Source: an uncultured Dokdonella sp. (GTDB lineage: Bacteria > Pseudomonadota > Gammaproteobacteria > Xanthomonadales > Rhodanobacteraceae). From it: a stretch of DNA of 64,000 bases. Of this stretch, positions 1-7,812 are shown piece after piece. Made by a program: the position numbers and the translations under genes. Under the pieces are notes generated by a model. The model worked only from the letters and a program-made list of their open reading frames with translations, searched no databases and was not told the DNA's origin. The DNA lies in the NCBI GenBank assembly GCA_934526015.1, contig CAKSZY010000008.1, positions 31,720 to 95,719 on the forward strand, written 5' to 3'. Position 1 is the first letter of the stretch. Every line of letters starts with the position of its first letter.

Positions 1-45
1 AGCACGCTGTTGCTGGCCGCCGGCATCGATGCGCTGATGAGATGA
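1..45 (+). CDS. C-terminal tail of an unidentified gene (partial)
   Basis: The first frame is open from the window edge to a TGA at 43-45, giving 14 residues that end in GIDALMR. The TGA overlaps the ATG of the Sco gene at 42 as ATGA, the same junction used by every later gene in this operon, so this is probably the end of a co-translated upstream gene. The fragment is too short to name. In the norSY-senC-orf1 operons known from ammonia oxidisers, a senC gene follows an oxidase or NO-reductase subunit, so that is one candidate, but this is only an inference. Confidence 0.55.
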   Translation, partial: STLLLAAGIDALMR

Positions 46-905
46 AGCGCGACTCGCCTCCAGCAGGCGGCCTGCTGCGGACCGGATTCCTGCTTGCCTG
101 CCTCGTTGCCCCGCTCGTGCTGCAGGCCGCAACGGAACCGGCCCCGCGGGCGACGTTCGGGCTCGACCAGGAGGAAGCGTTCGCCTTCAGCCGCGCGACG
201 ATCGGCACGATCCCGCGCGATCACGTGCTGCTCGACCGCCAGGGGCGCGAGGTCTCGCTGTCGGACTACCGCGGCAAGCCGCTGCTGCTCAACTTCGTCT
301 ACACCAGCTGTTTCCAGATCTGCCCGAACAGCACGCGCTCGCTGTTCGCCGCCGTGCGCGCCATGCGCGACCGCTTCGGCCACGAACAGTTCAATGTCCT
401 CAGCATCGGCTTCAACCAGCCCGAGGATTCGCCGCAGGCGATGGCGGCCTTCGCCCGGCAGCAGCGCATCGACGATCGCAACTGGGAGTTCCTCAGCCCG
501 CGTGCCGAGGACGTCGCCACGCTCGCCGCCGATTTCGGTTTCCGCTTCGCGCCGACGCCGGCCGGTTTCGACCACACCCTGCAGGTGACCGTGCTCGACC
601 GCGACGGGCGCATCTACCGCCAGGTCCTCGGTGACGGCTTTGCCGCCGATTCGCTCGGCGAGCCGATCAAGCAACTGGTCAACGGCGCATTGATCCGCGA
701 CACCGCCAGCCTGGCCGACCTGCTGGGCCGCGTGCGCATCCTGTGTTCGGTGTACGACCCGATCACCGGCACCTACCGCATGGACTACACCCTGTACTTC
801 GAGATCGCCGGCGGGGTGACCTTTCTCATCGCCGGCCTGTTCTTCGCCGTCGGCGAATGGCGCAACCGCAAGCGGCGGCAAGCCGCCACGGCAGGCAACG
901 CATGA
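42..905 (+). CDS. SCO1/SenC family copper chaperone
   Basis: A protein of 287 aa. Residues 1-30 look like a signal peptide or anchor; a thioredoxin-like fold follows with the SCO copper motif CxxxCP (TSCFQICPNS, about residues 88-97) and the distal histidine in GFDHTLQ. All three copper ligands are therefore present. A hydrophobic helix near the C-terminus (about 250-272), followed by a basic tail, would anchor the protein a second time. SCO proteins load copper into the CuA site of oxidases or related periplasmic sites. The start overlaps the upstream stop, and the end overlaps the next ATG by four bases, so translational coupling is likely. Its neighbours are an oxidase/NOR-like subunit and a cytochrome b reductase, which fits a respiratory assembly role. 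Confidence 0.9.
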   Translation: MKRDSPPAGGLLRTGFLLACLVAPLVLQAATEPAPRATFGLDQEEAFAFSRATIGTIPRDHVLLDRQGREVSLSDYRGKPLLLNFVYTSCFQICPNSTRSLFAAVRAMRDRFGHEQFNVLSIGFNQPEDSPQAMAAFARQQRIDDRNWEFLSPRAEDVATLAADFGFRFAPTPAGFDHTLQVTVLDRDGRIYRQVLGDGFAADSLGEPIKQLVNGALIRDTASLADLLGRVRILCSVYDPITGTYRMDYTLYFEIAGGVTFLIAGLFFAVGEWRNRKRRQAATAGNA

Positions 906-1414
906 GCACGCTGCCGCGCTCGCTGGCCTGGCTGCTGCAGGGCGTGCTGTATGCACTGTTCATCGGCGTGCTGGGGTTGTTCTCGCACTGGCCGCAGTAC
1001 CGCCACCTCGACGACGACCAGGCCGTGCTGAAGCTCAGCATCGTGCACCTCGGCGAGCGCCTGCACCCCTGCGTGGAACAGAGCGCCGAGGAACTCGCCC
1101 GCCTGCCGCCGAACATGCGCGCGCCGAAGCGCTGCCCGCGCGAGCGCGCGCCGCTGGCGATCGAGGTCGACCTCGACGGCGAGCCGCTGCTGCGCCGGAC
1201 CGCCGAGCCGGGTGGCCTGTCGAGCGACGGCAGTGCCTCCATGTACGAACGCCGCGTGATCGCCGCCGGTGAGCATCACCTCGCCGTGCGCTTGCGTGAC
1301 AGCGCGCGCGAACAGGGCTTCGACCATCTGGGCGAGGCGCGGGTGAACCTTCGGCCTGCGCAGATCCTCGTCATCGACTTCGATTCCGAGAATCGCGAGA
1401 TCACCATCCGATGA
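902..1414 (+). CDS. Small membrane-anchored periplasmic protein of unknown function
   Basis: A protein of 170 aa. I do not recognise the family. One N-terminal transmembrane helix (about residues 11-28) is followed by a hydrophilic, presumably periplasmic domain with two cysteines, C57 and C78, that could form a disulfide or bind metal. The ATG at 902 overlaps the Sco stop and the TGA overlaps the following ATG at 1411, so it is locked into the operon. Its position directly after a senC gene resembles orf1 of the norSY-senC-orf1 operons. By position it may help assemble the oxidase-like subunit encoded next; FixH-like maturation proteins also have a single anchor, but no clear FixH similarity was seen. 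Confidence 0.75.
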   Translation: MSTLPRSLAWLLQGVLYALFIGVLGLFSHWPQYRHLDDDQAVLKLSIVHLGERLHPCVEQSAEELARLPPNMRAPKRCPRERAPLAIEVDLDGEPLLRRTAEPGGLSSDGSASMYERRVIAAGEHHLAVRLRDSAREQGFDHLGEARVNLRPAQILVIDFDSENREITIR

Positions 1415-2847
1415 ACAGCGCTTCCGACGGCGTGCGGCTCGCGGCAGCGGTGGTGCCGGCGACGCCCCGCGGCCATTGCTACGAACTGGAACTTCCGGGC
1501 GGCGTGCTGCGGCGGCAGGCGCGTGCCTGGCTGTGGCTCGGCATGTTCGCCCTGATCGGTTCCGGCCTGTTCTCGATCCTGCTCGTGCTGTCGCGCACGC
1601 CGGGCCTCAACGAATGGCTGCCGGTGGCCGACTTCTTCCGCGTCGCCCTCGTCGTGCACGTCGATCTTTCGGTGCTGGTCTGGTTCGTCGCCCTCGCCGG
1701 CCTGTTGTGGACGTTGAACGGCTCGGCGCGCGCTCTTGCAGCGAACTGGCTGGCGACCGCGCTGTGCGCGACCGGAACCCTGCTGATGGTGATCGCGCCG
1801 TTTACCGGCAGCGCCGCGCCGGTGATGGCCAACTACATCCCGGTGCTCGACGGTCCGGTGTTCCTCGGCGGCCTCGTCGTGTTCGCTGCCGGCACGCTGC
1901 TGCTGGCCTTGCGCAGCATGTGGGCGGCACCGCGGCTCGGTGCCGGTTTCGATGCCGGCGGCGCCCTCCACTTCGGCCTCAATGCGAGCGCGGTGGCGAC
2001 CGCGGTCGCCCTGCTCGCCTTTGCCTGGTCGCTGCATGCAGTGCCGACCGGGATCGATCCGCTGACCTACTACGAAGTGCTGTTCTGGGGCGGCGGCCAT
2101 GCGCTGCAGTTCGTCTGGACACTGTTGATGCTGGTCGCCTGGCTGTGGCTGGCCGGTGCGCTCGGTGCGCGCGTGCCGCTGAGTCCGCGTCTGACCGTGC
2201 TGATGTTCGTGCTCGCGCTGGCCTGCGTGTTCGTGACGCCGTATGCCTACCTGGCGCATCCGATCGCCTCGGTCGAGCACCGCCACCTGCACACCTGGGC
2301 GATGCGCCTCGGCGGCGGCGTGTCGATCGTGCCGATCGGCCTCGCCGTGCTGGTTGCCCTGATGCGTTGCGATGCGCCGCGCACCGCCGCCGGGGGTCCG
2401 CTGCGCACCGCCCTGCTCGGCTCGATGCTGCTGTTCGCGGCCGGCGGCATGATCGGCGTGTTCATCAGCGGCAACAACGTGAAGATTCCCGCCCACTACC
2501 ACGGCTGCATCGTCGGCGTGACGCTGGCCCTGATGGGCCTCGTCTACCTGCTGCTGCCGAAGCTCGGCTACCGTGCACCGGGCGGGCGGCTCGCCACCTG
2601 GCAGCCGGCGCTGTACGGCTTCGGCCAGCTGCTGCACATCATCGGCCTGGTCTGGTCCGGCGGCTACGGCGTGCAGCGCAAGGTCGCCGGTGCCGAGCAG
2701 GTGTTGCGCACGCCCTCGGAGATCGCCGGCATGGGCCTGATGGGCCTCGGCGGCCTGATCGCCATCATCGGCGGGTTGCTGTTCGTGGTCGTGGTCCTGA
2801 AGGCGGTGCGCGGCACGACACCGGCGCAGGCATCGGAGGCAGGATGA
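1411..2847 (+). CDS. Heme-copper oxidase / NO-reductase superfamily subunit I (CcoN/NorB-like, divergent)
   Basis: A protein of 478 aa with about twelve hydrophobic segments. Candidate ligands: H83 in VVHVDLSVLVW (low-spin heme, helix II), H230 in WGGGHALQFVW (CuB, helix VI), and H362/H364 in AHYHGCIVG (helix X, high- and low-spin hemes). The adjacent His-His pair expected in helix VII is not obvious: the region reads AYLAHPIASVEHRHLHTW with a single H283 at the likely site and H290/H292/H294 shortly after. The residues place it in the cbb3/NOR-type branch rather than the aa3 branch. No CuA subunit II or c-type cytochrome subunit is visible in the window. Whether the substrate is O2 or NO cannot be told from the sequence alone. 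Both ends overlap the neighbouring genes as ATGA. Confidence 0.85.
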   Translation: MNSASDGVRLAAAVVPATPRGHCYELELPGGVLRRQARAWLWLGMFALIGSGLFSILLVLSRTPGLNEWLPVADFFRVALVVHVDLSVLVWFVALAGLLWTLNGSARALAANWLATALCATGTLLMVIAPFTGSAAPVMANYIPVLDGPVFLGGLVVFAAGTLLLALRSMWAAPRLGAGFDAGGALHFGLNASAVATAVALLAFAWSLHAVPTGIDPLTYYEVLFWGGGHALQFVWTLLMLVAWLWLAGALGARVPLSPRLTVLMFVLALACVFVTPYAYLAHPIASVEHRHLHTWAMRLGGGVSIVPIGLAVLVALMRCDAPRTAAGGPLRTALLGSMLLFAAGGMIGVFISGNNVKIPAHYHGCIVGVTLALMGLVYLLLPKLGYRAPGGRLATWQPALYGFGQLLHIIGLVWSGGYGVQRKVAGAEQVLRTPSEIAGMGLMGLGGLIAIIGGLLFVVVVLKAVRGTTPAQASEAG

Positions 2848-4826
2848 TCGGCTGGCTGCAACGACCGCTGCGCGCTGCCTTCATGTTCGTCGAGGGCGTG
2901 TTCAACCGCGCGTTCGGCGACAAGCTCAATCCGTTCTACCACCTCGGCGCGATCGCCTTCTACCTGTTCTGGCTGGTCGCCGCGAGCGGACTGTACCTGT
3001 ACGTGTTCTTCGACACCGCGGTGCCGGGCGCCTACGAATCGGTGGAGGCGCTGACCCATCGGCAGTGGTGGCTCGGCGGCATCATGCGCAGCATCCACCG
3101 CTATGCCTCCGACGGCATCGTCGTGGTCATGCTGCTGCACATGCTGCGCCATTTCGCATTCGAGCGGATCCACGGCTACCGCTGGTTCGCCTGGGTCACC
3201 GGCGTCGCCCTGATCTGGTTCGTCTACGTCTGCGGCGTCAACGGCTTCATGCTGCCGTGGGACCGCCTCGCCCAGTTCACCGTGGTCGCCACCTTCGAGT
3301 GGATCGACTGGCTGCCCGGATTCGGCGGCGCGCTGATGCGCAACTTCATCTATGCCGACAGCGTCACCGACCGCTTCTTCTCGCTGCTGGTGTTCGTCCA
3401 CATCGGCGGCCCGCTGCTGATGCTGCTGCTGATGTGGGTGCACGTGCAGAAGGTGCCGAAGGCGAGCACGCTGCCGCCGCGCAGCATCGGACTCGCCCTG
3501 CTCGCCGCGCTGCTGGCGCTGTCGCTGCTGCTGCCGGTGACCAGCCAGGGCGGCGTGGCCGATCTCGGCGTCGCGGTGGACTCGCTGAAGCTCGACTGGT
3601 TCTACCTCGTGCTGTATCCGCTGCTGTACCGCTGGCCGCTCGGCACGGTCTGGTTGCTGGTCGGCGCATCGACCTTGCTGCTGCTGGCGCTTCCGTGGCT
3701 GCGCCGGCGCGGCGGCAAGCAGGCCGAACGGCGCATCGAATTGCATCCGGGTGCGCATGCGGCGACCGCGCATGCCGGCGAGACCCTGCTCGACGCCGGC
3801 CTGCGTGCCGGACTCGTGCTGCCGTACGACTGCCGCAATGGCGGTTGCGGCGTCTGCGTCTGCAACGTGCTGCAGGGTCGCGTCGACCACGGACCGTACC
3901 AGCCGGCGACCCTGACCGAGTCGATGCGCCAGCGCGGCCAGGCCCTGCTGTGCTGCGCCACCGCGCTGGACGACGTGGTCGTCTCGATCGACGTCGCCTC
4001 GCTCGATCCGGCGGTGGCGGTGGCGGTGCGCAGCATGGATGCCCGCGTCGAGCGCATCGAGCGCCTTTCCGCCGACGTCATCCGCCTCATGCTGGCGCTG
4101 CCCGCCGGAGCGAAGATGCCGTTCGTCGCCGGTCAGTACCTCAACATCGTGCTCGAGGACGGCCAGCGGCGCGCGTTCTCGTTCGCCAATCCGCCGCACG
4201 AAAGCGGCAGCGAGCAGCATCCGCAGATCGAGCTGCACGTGCGCCTGGTCGAGGGCGGACGCTTCACCACGCGCGTGTTCACCACCCTGCAGGTCGGCGA
4301 CGTGCTGCGCATCGAAGGCCCGTTCGGCCGCTTCGTGCTGCGCGAAAGCGAACGACCGATCCTGATGATCGCCGGCGCCACCGGCTTCGCGCCGATCAAG
4401 AGCATCGTCGAGGATGCCTTCGCCCGCGGCATCCAGCGGCCGATCCAGCTCTACTGGGGCGTGCGCCGGCGCAGCGACCTGTACCAGATGGAGCTTGCCG
4501 AGCGCTGGGCGCGCGAGCATGCGAACTTCCGCTTCGTGCCGGTGCTGTCCGAGGAGCCCGAGGGCGCGGACTGGAACGGCCGCCGCGGCCTCGTCCACGC
4601 CGCCCTGCTGCACGACCACCCCGACCTGCAGGGCGCGGAGGTGTATGTCTGCGGCTCGGTGCGCATGGTCGAAACCGCGGTGCCGGAGTTCCTCTCGCAC
4701 GGACTCGACGGCGATGCCTGCTTCTCCGACGCCTTCCTGCCGAATGCGCTGACATCGGGTTCCGCCAACGCGGCGGCCGACGCCGCGGATCCCGCCGGCG
4801 ATGGAGCGCCTGCCCGTCCGCAGTGA
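2844..4826 (+). CDS. Di-heme cytochrome b - 2Fe-2S ferredoxin - FAD/NAD(P) reductase fusion protein
   Basis: A protein of 660 aa in three parts. Residues 1-290 are a cytochrome b/b6-like membrane domain with two pairs of histidines each 14 residues apart (H85/H99 and H186/H200), the classic bis-heme pattern, plus extra helices to about 285. Residues 295-395 are a plant-type ferredoxin with C330, C335, C338 and C371. Residues 400-650 form a ferredoxin-NADP-reductase-type module, with an FAD motif RAFS at 443 and a nucleotide-binding GATGFAP near 512. This suggests electron flow between NAD(P)H and the membrane hemes through one polypeptide. It is the last gene of an ATGA-coupled operon with a heme-copper oxidase/NOR-like subunit, which may be its partner. 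The direction of flow and the partner are inferences. Confidence 0.88.
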   Translation: MIGWLQRPLRAAFMFVEGVFNRAFGDKLNPFYHLGAIAFYLFWLVAASGLYLYVFFDTAVPGAYESVEALTHRQWWLGGIMRSIHRYASDGIVVVMLLHMLRHFAFERIHGYRWFAWVTGVALIWFVYVCGVNGFMLPWDRLAQFTVVATFEWIDWLPGFGGALMRNFIYADSVTDRFFSLLVFVHIGGPLLMLLLMWVHVQKVPKASTLPPRSIGLALLAALLALSLLLPVTSQGGVADLGVAVDSLKLDWFYLVLYPLLYRWPLGTVWLLVGASTLLLLALPWLRRRGGKQAERRIELHPGAHAATAHAGETLLDAGLRAGLVLPYDCRNGGCGVCVCNVLQGRVDHGPYQPATLTESMRQRGQALLCCATALDDVVVSIDVASLDPAVAVAVRSMDARVERIERLSADVIRLMLALPAGAKMPFVAGQYLNIVLEDGQRRAFSFANPPHESGSEQHPQIELHVRLVEGGRFTTRVFTTLQVGDVLRIEGPFGRFVLRESERPILMIAGATGFAPIKSIVEDAFARGIQRPIQLYWGVRRRSDLYQMELAERWAREHANFRFVPVLSEEPEGADWNGRRGLVHAALLHDHPDLQGAEVYVCGSVRMVETAVPEFLSHGLDGDACFSDAFLPNALTSGSANAAADAADPAGDGAPARPQ

Positions 4827-4991
4827 GGCATCCGCAGCGGCTGCGGTCGCCGGCGCAGGGCTTCGGTGCTATCGTCGCCGGCTGCCATCGCCGGGCCCGA
4901 CCGCCGCGCGGTCCGGCCCGCCGGCGACGGGTCGCGATGGCCGCTGCCGATCCCTCCTTTCCGCGCGAGCGCTCGCGCACCGCGAGAACGC

Positions 4992-5348
4992 ATGCAGATC
5001 TTCAAGGTATTCCGCATCGAGGCCGCGCACCGCCTGCCGAACGTGCCGGAGGGGCACAAGTGCGCGCGCCTGCACGGCCACTCGTTCGAGATCGAGGTGC
5101 ATCTCGCCGGTCCGGTCGGCGAGCAGTCCGGCTGGGTCGCCGACTTCGCCGACATCGGCGCGGCGTTCGCACCGGTCCACCAGCAACTCGACCACCGCTA
5201 CCTCAACGAGATCGAAGGACTCGACAACCCGACCAGCGAGAACCTCGCGCGCTGGATCTGGCAGGCCCTGCAGCCGCGACTGCCGCTGCTGGCCCGCCTC
5301 GTGGTCCGCGAGACCTGCACCTCGGGCTGCATCTACGAAGGCCATTGA
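4992..5348 (+). CDS. queD: 6-carboxy-5,6,7,8-tetrahydropterin synthase (QueD) / PTPS family
   Basis: A protein of 118 aa, the usual QueD length. The zinc ligands H13, H28 and H30 (in CARLHGHSFE) and the catalytic C24 are present, as is the C-terminal ETCTSGCIYEG segment typical of the bacterial enzymes. QueD converts dihydroneopterin triphosphate to 6-carboxytetrahydropterin in the cytosol, the second step toward preQ0 and queuosine. The ATG at 4992 begins MQIFKVFRIEAAH, which matches the family N-terminus, so the long upstream open frame is not part of the gene. The 165 bases before it contain nothing else recognisable. It is probably its own short transcript, since the next gene has its own promoter. 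Confidence 0.9.
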   Translation: MQIFKVFRIEAAHRLPNVPEGHKCARLHGHSFEIEVHLAGPVGEQSGWVADFADIGAAFAPVHQQLDHRYLNEIEGLDNPTSENLARWIWQALQPRLPLLARLVVRETCTSGCIYEGH

Positions 5349-5432
5349 GGGTTCTTGTTGCGCCGCGACGGGCCCGATTCGGGGACGAATAGCCCGAAAA
5401 CCCAACGCGGGATGAATTGCCGCACCCGATTC

Positions 5433-5449
5433 TTGTTGCAACGCAACAA
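5433..5449. promoter_or_regulatory. Perfect inverted repeat, candidate PhaR-type operator
   Basis: TTGTTGCAACGCAACAA is a perfect palindrome with 7-base arms and a 3-base centre. It contains TTGC-N3-GCAA, close to the (C)TGC-N3-GCA(G) pattern described for PhaR repressors of phasin genes. It covers the predicted -35 region of the phasin promoter, so a repressor bound here would block transcription. A related half site (TTCTTGTTGC) occurs at 5352-5361. The palindrome is seen directly; the identity of the regulator is inference. Confidence 0.55.
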
Positions 5450-5464
5450 ACGCTTTGCTAGGGT
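5436..5464 (+). promoter_or_regulatory. Predicted sigma-70 promoter of the phasin gene
   Basis: A -35-like TTGCAA at 5436-5441 and a -10-like TAGGGT at 5459-5464 are separated by 17 bases. The -35 lies within the 5433-5449 palindrome. Transcription would start near 5471, about 30 bases before the phasin ATG at 5500. Both hexamers are imperfect, so the call rests partly on spacing and position. Confidence 0.4.
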
Positions 5465-5499
5465 ATCTCCACCGTGAAACCACCCGAGGGAGAGACCCC

Positions 5500-5892
5500 A
5501 TGTACGAACAGTTCAACACGCAGCTCCTGGCGCTCGGCAAGAACTTCGCCGACGCGACCGTCAAGGCCCAGGGCCTGACGCTCGAAGGTTTCGAGCGCAT
5601 CGCCGACCTGCAGATCAAGTCGATCGAGAGCCAGGTCAGCGCCGCCAACGCGTTCTGGTCGGAAGCGGCCGAAGTGCGCGACTTCGACGGCGCCAAGGCG
5701 TTCTGGCCGAAGGGCGTGCAGCTCGCCCGCCAGTCGGCCGAGAAGCTCTACAGCACGAGCCAGGAAGTCATCGGCGTCACGCTGAAGACCAACGAGGCGC
5801 TCGGCAACCTCATCAAGGGCTCGCTCGACGCGACCAACGAGACCGTTGCCAAGCAGGTCGGTGCCGCCCGCAAGGCTGCCACCGGCAAGTAA
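5500..5892 (+). CDS. Phasin family protein
   Basis: A protein of 130 aa, almost entirely amphipathic helix, starting MYEQFNTQLLALGKNFAD with the spacing of aromatic and small residues typical of the Phasin_2 family. Phasins coat polyhydroxyalkanoate granules; some act as general stress or chaperone-like proteins. The ATG at 5500 has a good ribosome site (GAGGGAG). The gene stands alone between a palindromic operator/promoter and an intrinsic terminator, so it is a single-gene transcript. No PHA synthase, depolymerase or PhaR gene is present in the window, so its partners must lie elsewhere. Confidence 0.88.
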   Translation: MYEQFNTQLLALGKNFADATVKAQGLTLEGFERIADLQIKSIESQVSAANAFWSEAAEVRDFDGAKAFWPKGVQLARQSAEKLYSTSQEVIGVTLKTNEALGNLIKGSLDATNETVAKQVGAARKAATGK

Positions 5893-5955
5893 GCTCCACC
5901 CGCGACAAGGCGCTGCGGACTCCCCTCCCCTTCGTGGTCCGCAGCGTTCTTCGAA

Positions 5956-5983
5956 ACCGGACGGCTCGCCGTCCGGTTTTTTT
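5956..5983 (+). terminator. Intrinsic terminator after the phasin gene
   Basis: ACCGGACGG pairs perfectly with CCGTCCGGT across a four-base CTCG loop, and the second arm runs into seven T residues. This is a textbook Rho-independent terminator, 64 bases after the phasin stop and before the FHA-phosphatase gene. Confidence 0.92.
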
Positions 5984-6054
5984 GTGCCGGCGACCGGGCG
6001 GTTTCGGCGCCGGTCGCCCGTGCCTGCGCGGCGGGCGCGTGCGACACTCCGCGC

Positions 6055-7584
6055 ATGCCGCGCCTGACCATCACCGACGGCCCGCTCGCCGGGCGCCAGT
6101 ACAGCTTCGACGACACCGTCACCGTCGGTCGCGGCGCCTATTGCGACGTGCGCCTGGATGATTCGACGGTGTCGCGCCGGCATGCGCAGATCCGCCGCAG
6201 CGACGACGGCAACTGGCACATCGTCGATCTCGGCAGCGCCAACGGCACCACCAGCAACGGGCGTCCGATCGGCGGCGAAGTCGCGCTGCCGGCCGGCACC
6301 GCACTGGTCTTCGGCGAGGTGCCGGCGCGCTTCGAGACCGCCGCCGCGGAAGCACCGAAGGCTTCGCCACGCATGCTCGAAGCCTGGATGGCGCGCCACG
6401 AGGGCCTCGCCGCGCTGGTCGCCCTGCCGGCACGCCGCGAGGATCCCGCGCGCCTGCTCAACCAGGCATTGACCAGGGTCCTCGACCTGTTCCCGACCTC
6501 CGCGCGCGTATCCCTGTACGCGACCCGTGCCGGCACCACGCGCCTGGTGCTGGCCAACGAACAGGTTCGCGAAACGCTTTCCGTCGACTTGCGGGCGACC
6601 CTTGCCGAAGCCAGCCTGCGCCATGTCGACGGTCTGGCCGGTGACGGCGAGGTGTTCAACCGCGCCGGCGTCGCCGGCGTCGCCAGCGCACTGGCGATGC
6701 CGGTCGTGTTCGCCGGAGAAACGCTCGGCGCGCTGGTCGTCGAGTCGGCGCGCGAGGGTTGTTTCAGCGAGGATGACCGCGGCGTCGGCAAGGCGATCGC
6801 GGCGACCCTCGCCGGCCTGGTCGACACGCGTCGCAGCCAGCACCCGGAGCGCCGCCTGGCCGAACGCGACCTCGTCCTCGCCCGGCGCATCCAGCAGCAC
6901 TTCCTGCCGCAGAACACGTTGTCGGTGGACGGCTGGTCGATCGCCGAAGCCTACGAACCCGCCCGCGCCGTCGGCGGCGATCACTACGACTGGTTCCAGT
7001 ACGCCGACGGCCGCCTCGGCATGGTCATCGCCGACGTGTCCGGCAAGGCGGTGTCGGCGGCCCTCGTCATGGCCCGCTTCGGCATGGCCCTGCGCCTGAT
7101 CGCCGGTCAGGCACCCGATCCGGCCAGCCTGCTGGTGTCGCTCAACATCCTCCTGCTCGACGAACTCGAGCCGGGCATGTTCGTGACCGCGCAGGCGCTC
7201 GCGCTCGACCCGCTCGGCGGCCACATCGAGCTCGCCAATGCCGGGCATCCGCCGCCGCTGGTGCGCCGGCACGACGGCACCGTCCTGCCGCTCGCCGTCG
7301 ACGAAGCCGCGGCGCTCGGCGTCGACGGCCGCATGTCGTTCCGCTCGACGCGCTTCGAACTTGGCAACGGCGACGCCCTGCTGTTGCACACCGACGGTCT
7401 CGAGGAGGCCCAGGATGCCGACGGCAACCTGCTCGGGCTCGATCCGGTGTCGGCCATCCTCGCCACCACGCGCGGCGCCGCGGCCATCGTGCAGGCGATC
7501 CAGCAGACGGTCTCCAGCCACGCCGGCGCCAGCGATCCGGCCGACGATCTCACCCTGATCGTGCTGGAGCGCGCTGGGGGCTAG
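6055..7584 (+). CDS. FHA - GAF-like - PP2C (SpoIIE/RsbU-type) serine phosphatase
   Basis: A protein of 509 aa. An N-terminal FHA domain (about 20-95) carries VGRGAYCDV, STVSRRHA and GSANGT, the phosphothreonine-binding loops. A GAF-like sensor region follows (about 130-260), then RRIQQHFLPQ and a PP2C/SpoIIE phosphatase domain with the metal motifs GGDHYD, DVSGKAVSAAL and TDGLEEA. This family dephosphorylates STAS-domain anti-anti-sigma factors in partner-switching pathways. A STAS protein and two more FHA proteins lie immediately downstream on the opposite strand, so they probably form one circuit. The TAG stop lies within the repeat element that begins at 7578. No transmembrane segment is seen, so it should be cytosolic. 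Confidence 0.9.
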   Translation: MPRLTITDGPLAGRQYSFDDTVTVGRGAYCDVRLDDSTVSRRHAQIRRSDDGNWHIVDLGSANGTTSNGRPIGGEVALPAGTALVFGEVPARFETAAAEAPKASPRMLEAWMARHEGLAALVALPARREDPARLLNQALTRVLDLFPTSARVSLYATRAGTTRLVLANEQVRETLSVDLRATLAEASLRHVDGLAGDGEVFNRAGVAGVASALAMPVVFAGETLGALVVESAREGCFSEDDRGVGKAIAATLAGLVDTRRSQHPERRLAERDLVLARRIQQHFLPQNTLSVDGWSIAEAYEPARAVGGDHYDWFQYADGRLGMVIADVSGKAVSAALVMARFGMALRLIAGQAPDPASLLVSLNILLLDELEPGMFVTAQALALDPLGGHIELANAGHPPPLVRRHDGTVLPLAVDEAAALGVDGRMSFRSTRFELGNGDALLLHTDGLEEAQDADGNLLGLDPVSAILATTRGAAAIVQAIQQTVSSHAGASDPADDLTLIVLERAGG

Positions 7585-7812
7585 GGGCTAGGGGCTGGGG
7601 GCAGGGCGAGGGGCGAGGGCGAGGGCGCGAAAATCGACGACCGGGATGAGCAGGCGATGGTGCAACAGGATGCGGTTGTACAACATTCCCATTTGCGACG
7701 ATGCGCGGCCGTCGCGCCCTCGCCCCTCGCCCCTAGTCCCTAGTCCCTAGTCCCTAGCCCCTTGTCCCTAGTCCCTAGTCCCTAGTCCCTAGCCCCTAGC
7801 TCCCAGTCCCTA
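7578..7812. repeat. Inverted heptamer-repeat element, copy 1
   Basis: The left arm is built of CTAGGGG/CGAGGGG units and the right arm of their complements (CCCTAGT, CCCTAGC, CCCTCGC), enclosing about 90 bases that begin GAGGGCGCGAAAATCG at 7621. The arms could pair into a long imperfect hairpin. It lies between convergent genes, and the TAG stops of both (7582-7584 forward, 7810-7812 reverse) are made of repeat sequence. Related copies are at 14811, 17372 and 19553. Confidence 0.88.

Noticed and set aside
2664..4700. A 678-codon minus-strand frame across the cytochrome b fusion gene
   Set aside because: Low-complexity H/Q/D/E composition and full overlap with a well-supported gene mark it as a shadow.
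3065..5392. A 775-codon plus-strand frame out of phase with the cytochrome b fusion and queD
   Set aside because: It is Arg/Ala-rich with no motifs, and it overlaps two genes with conserved ligand residues.
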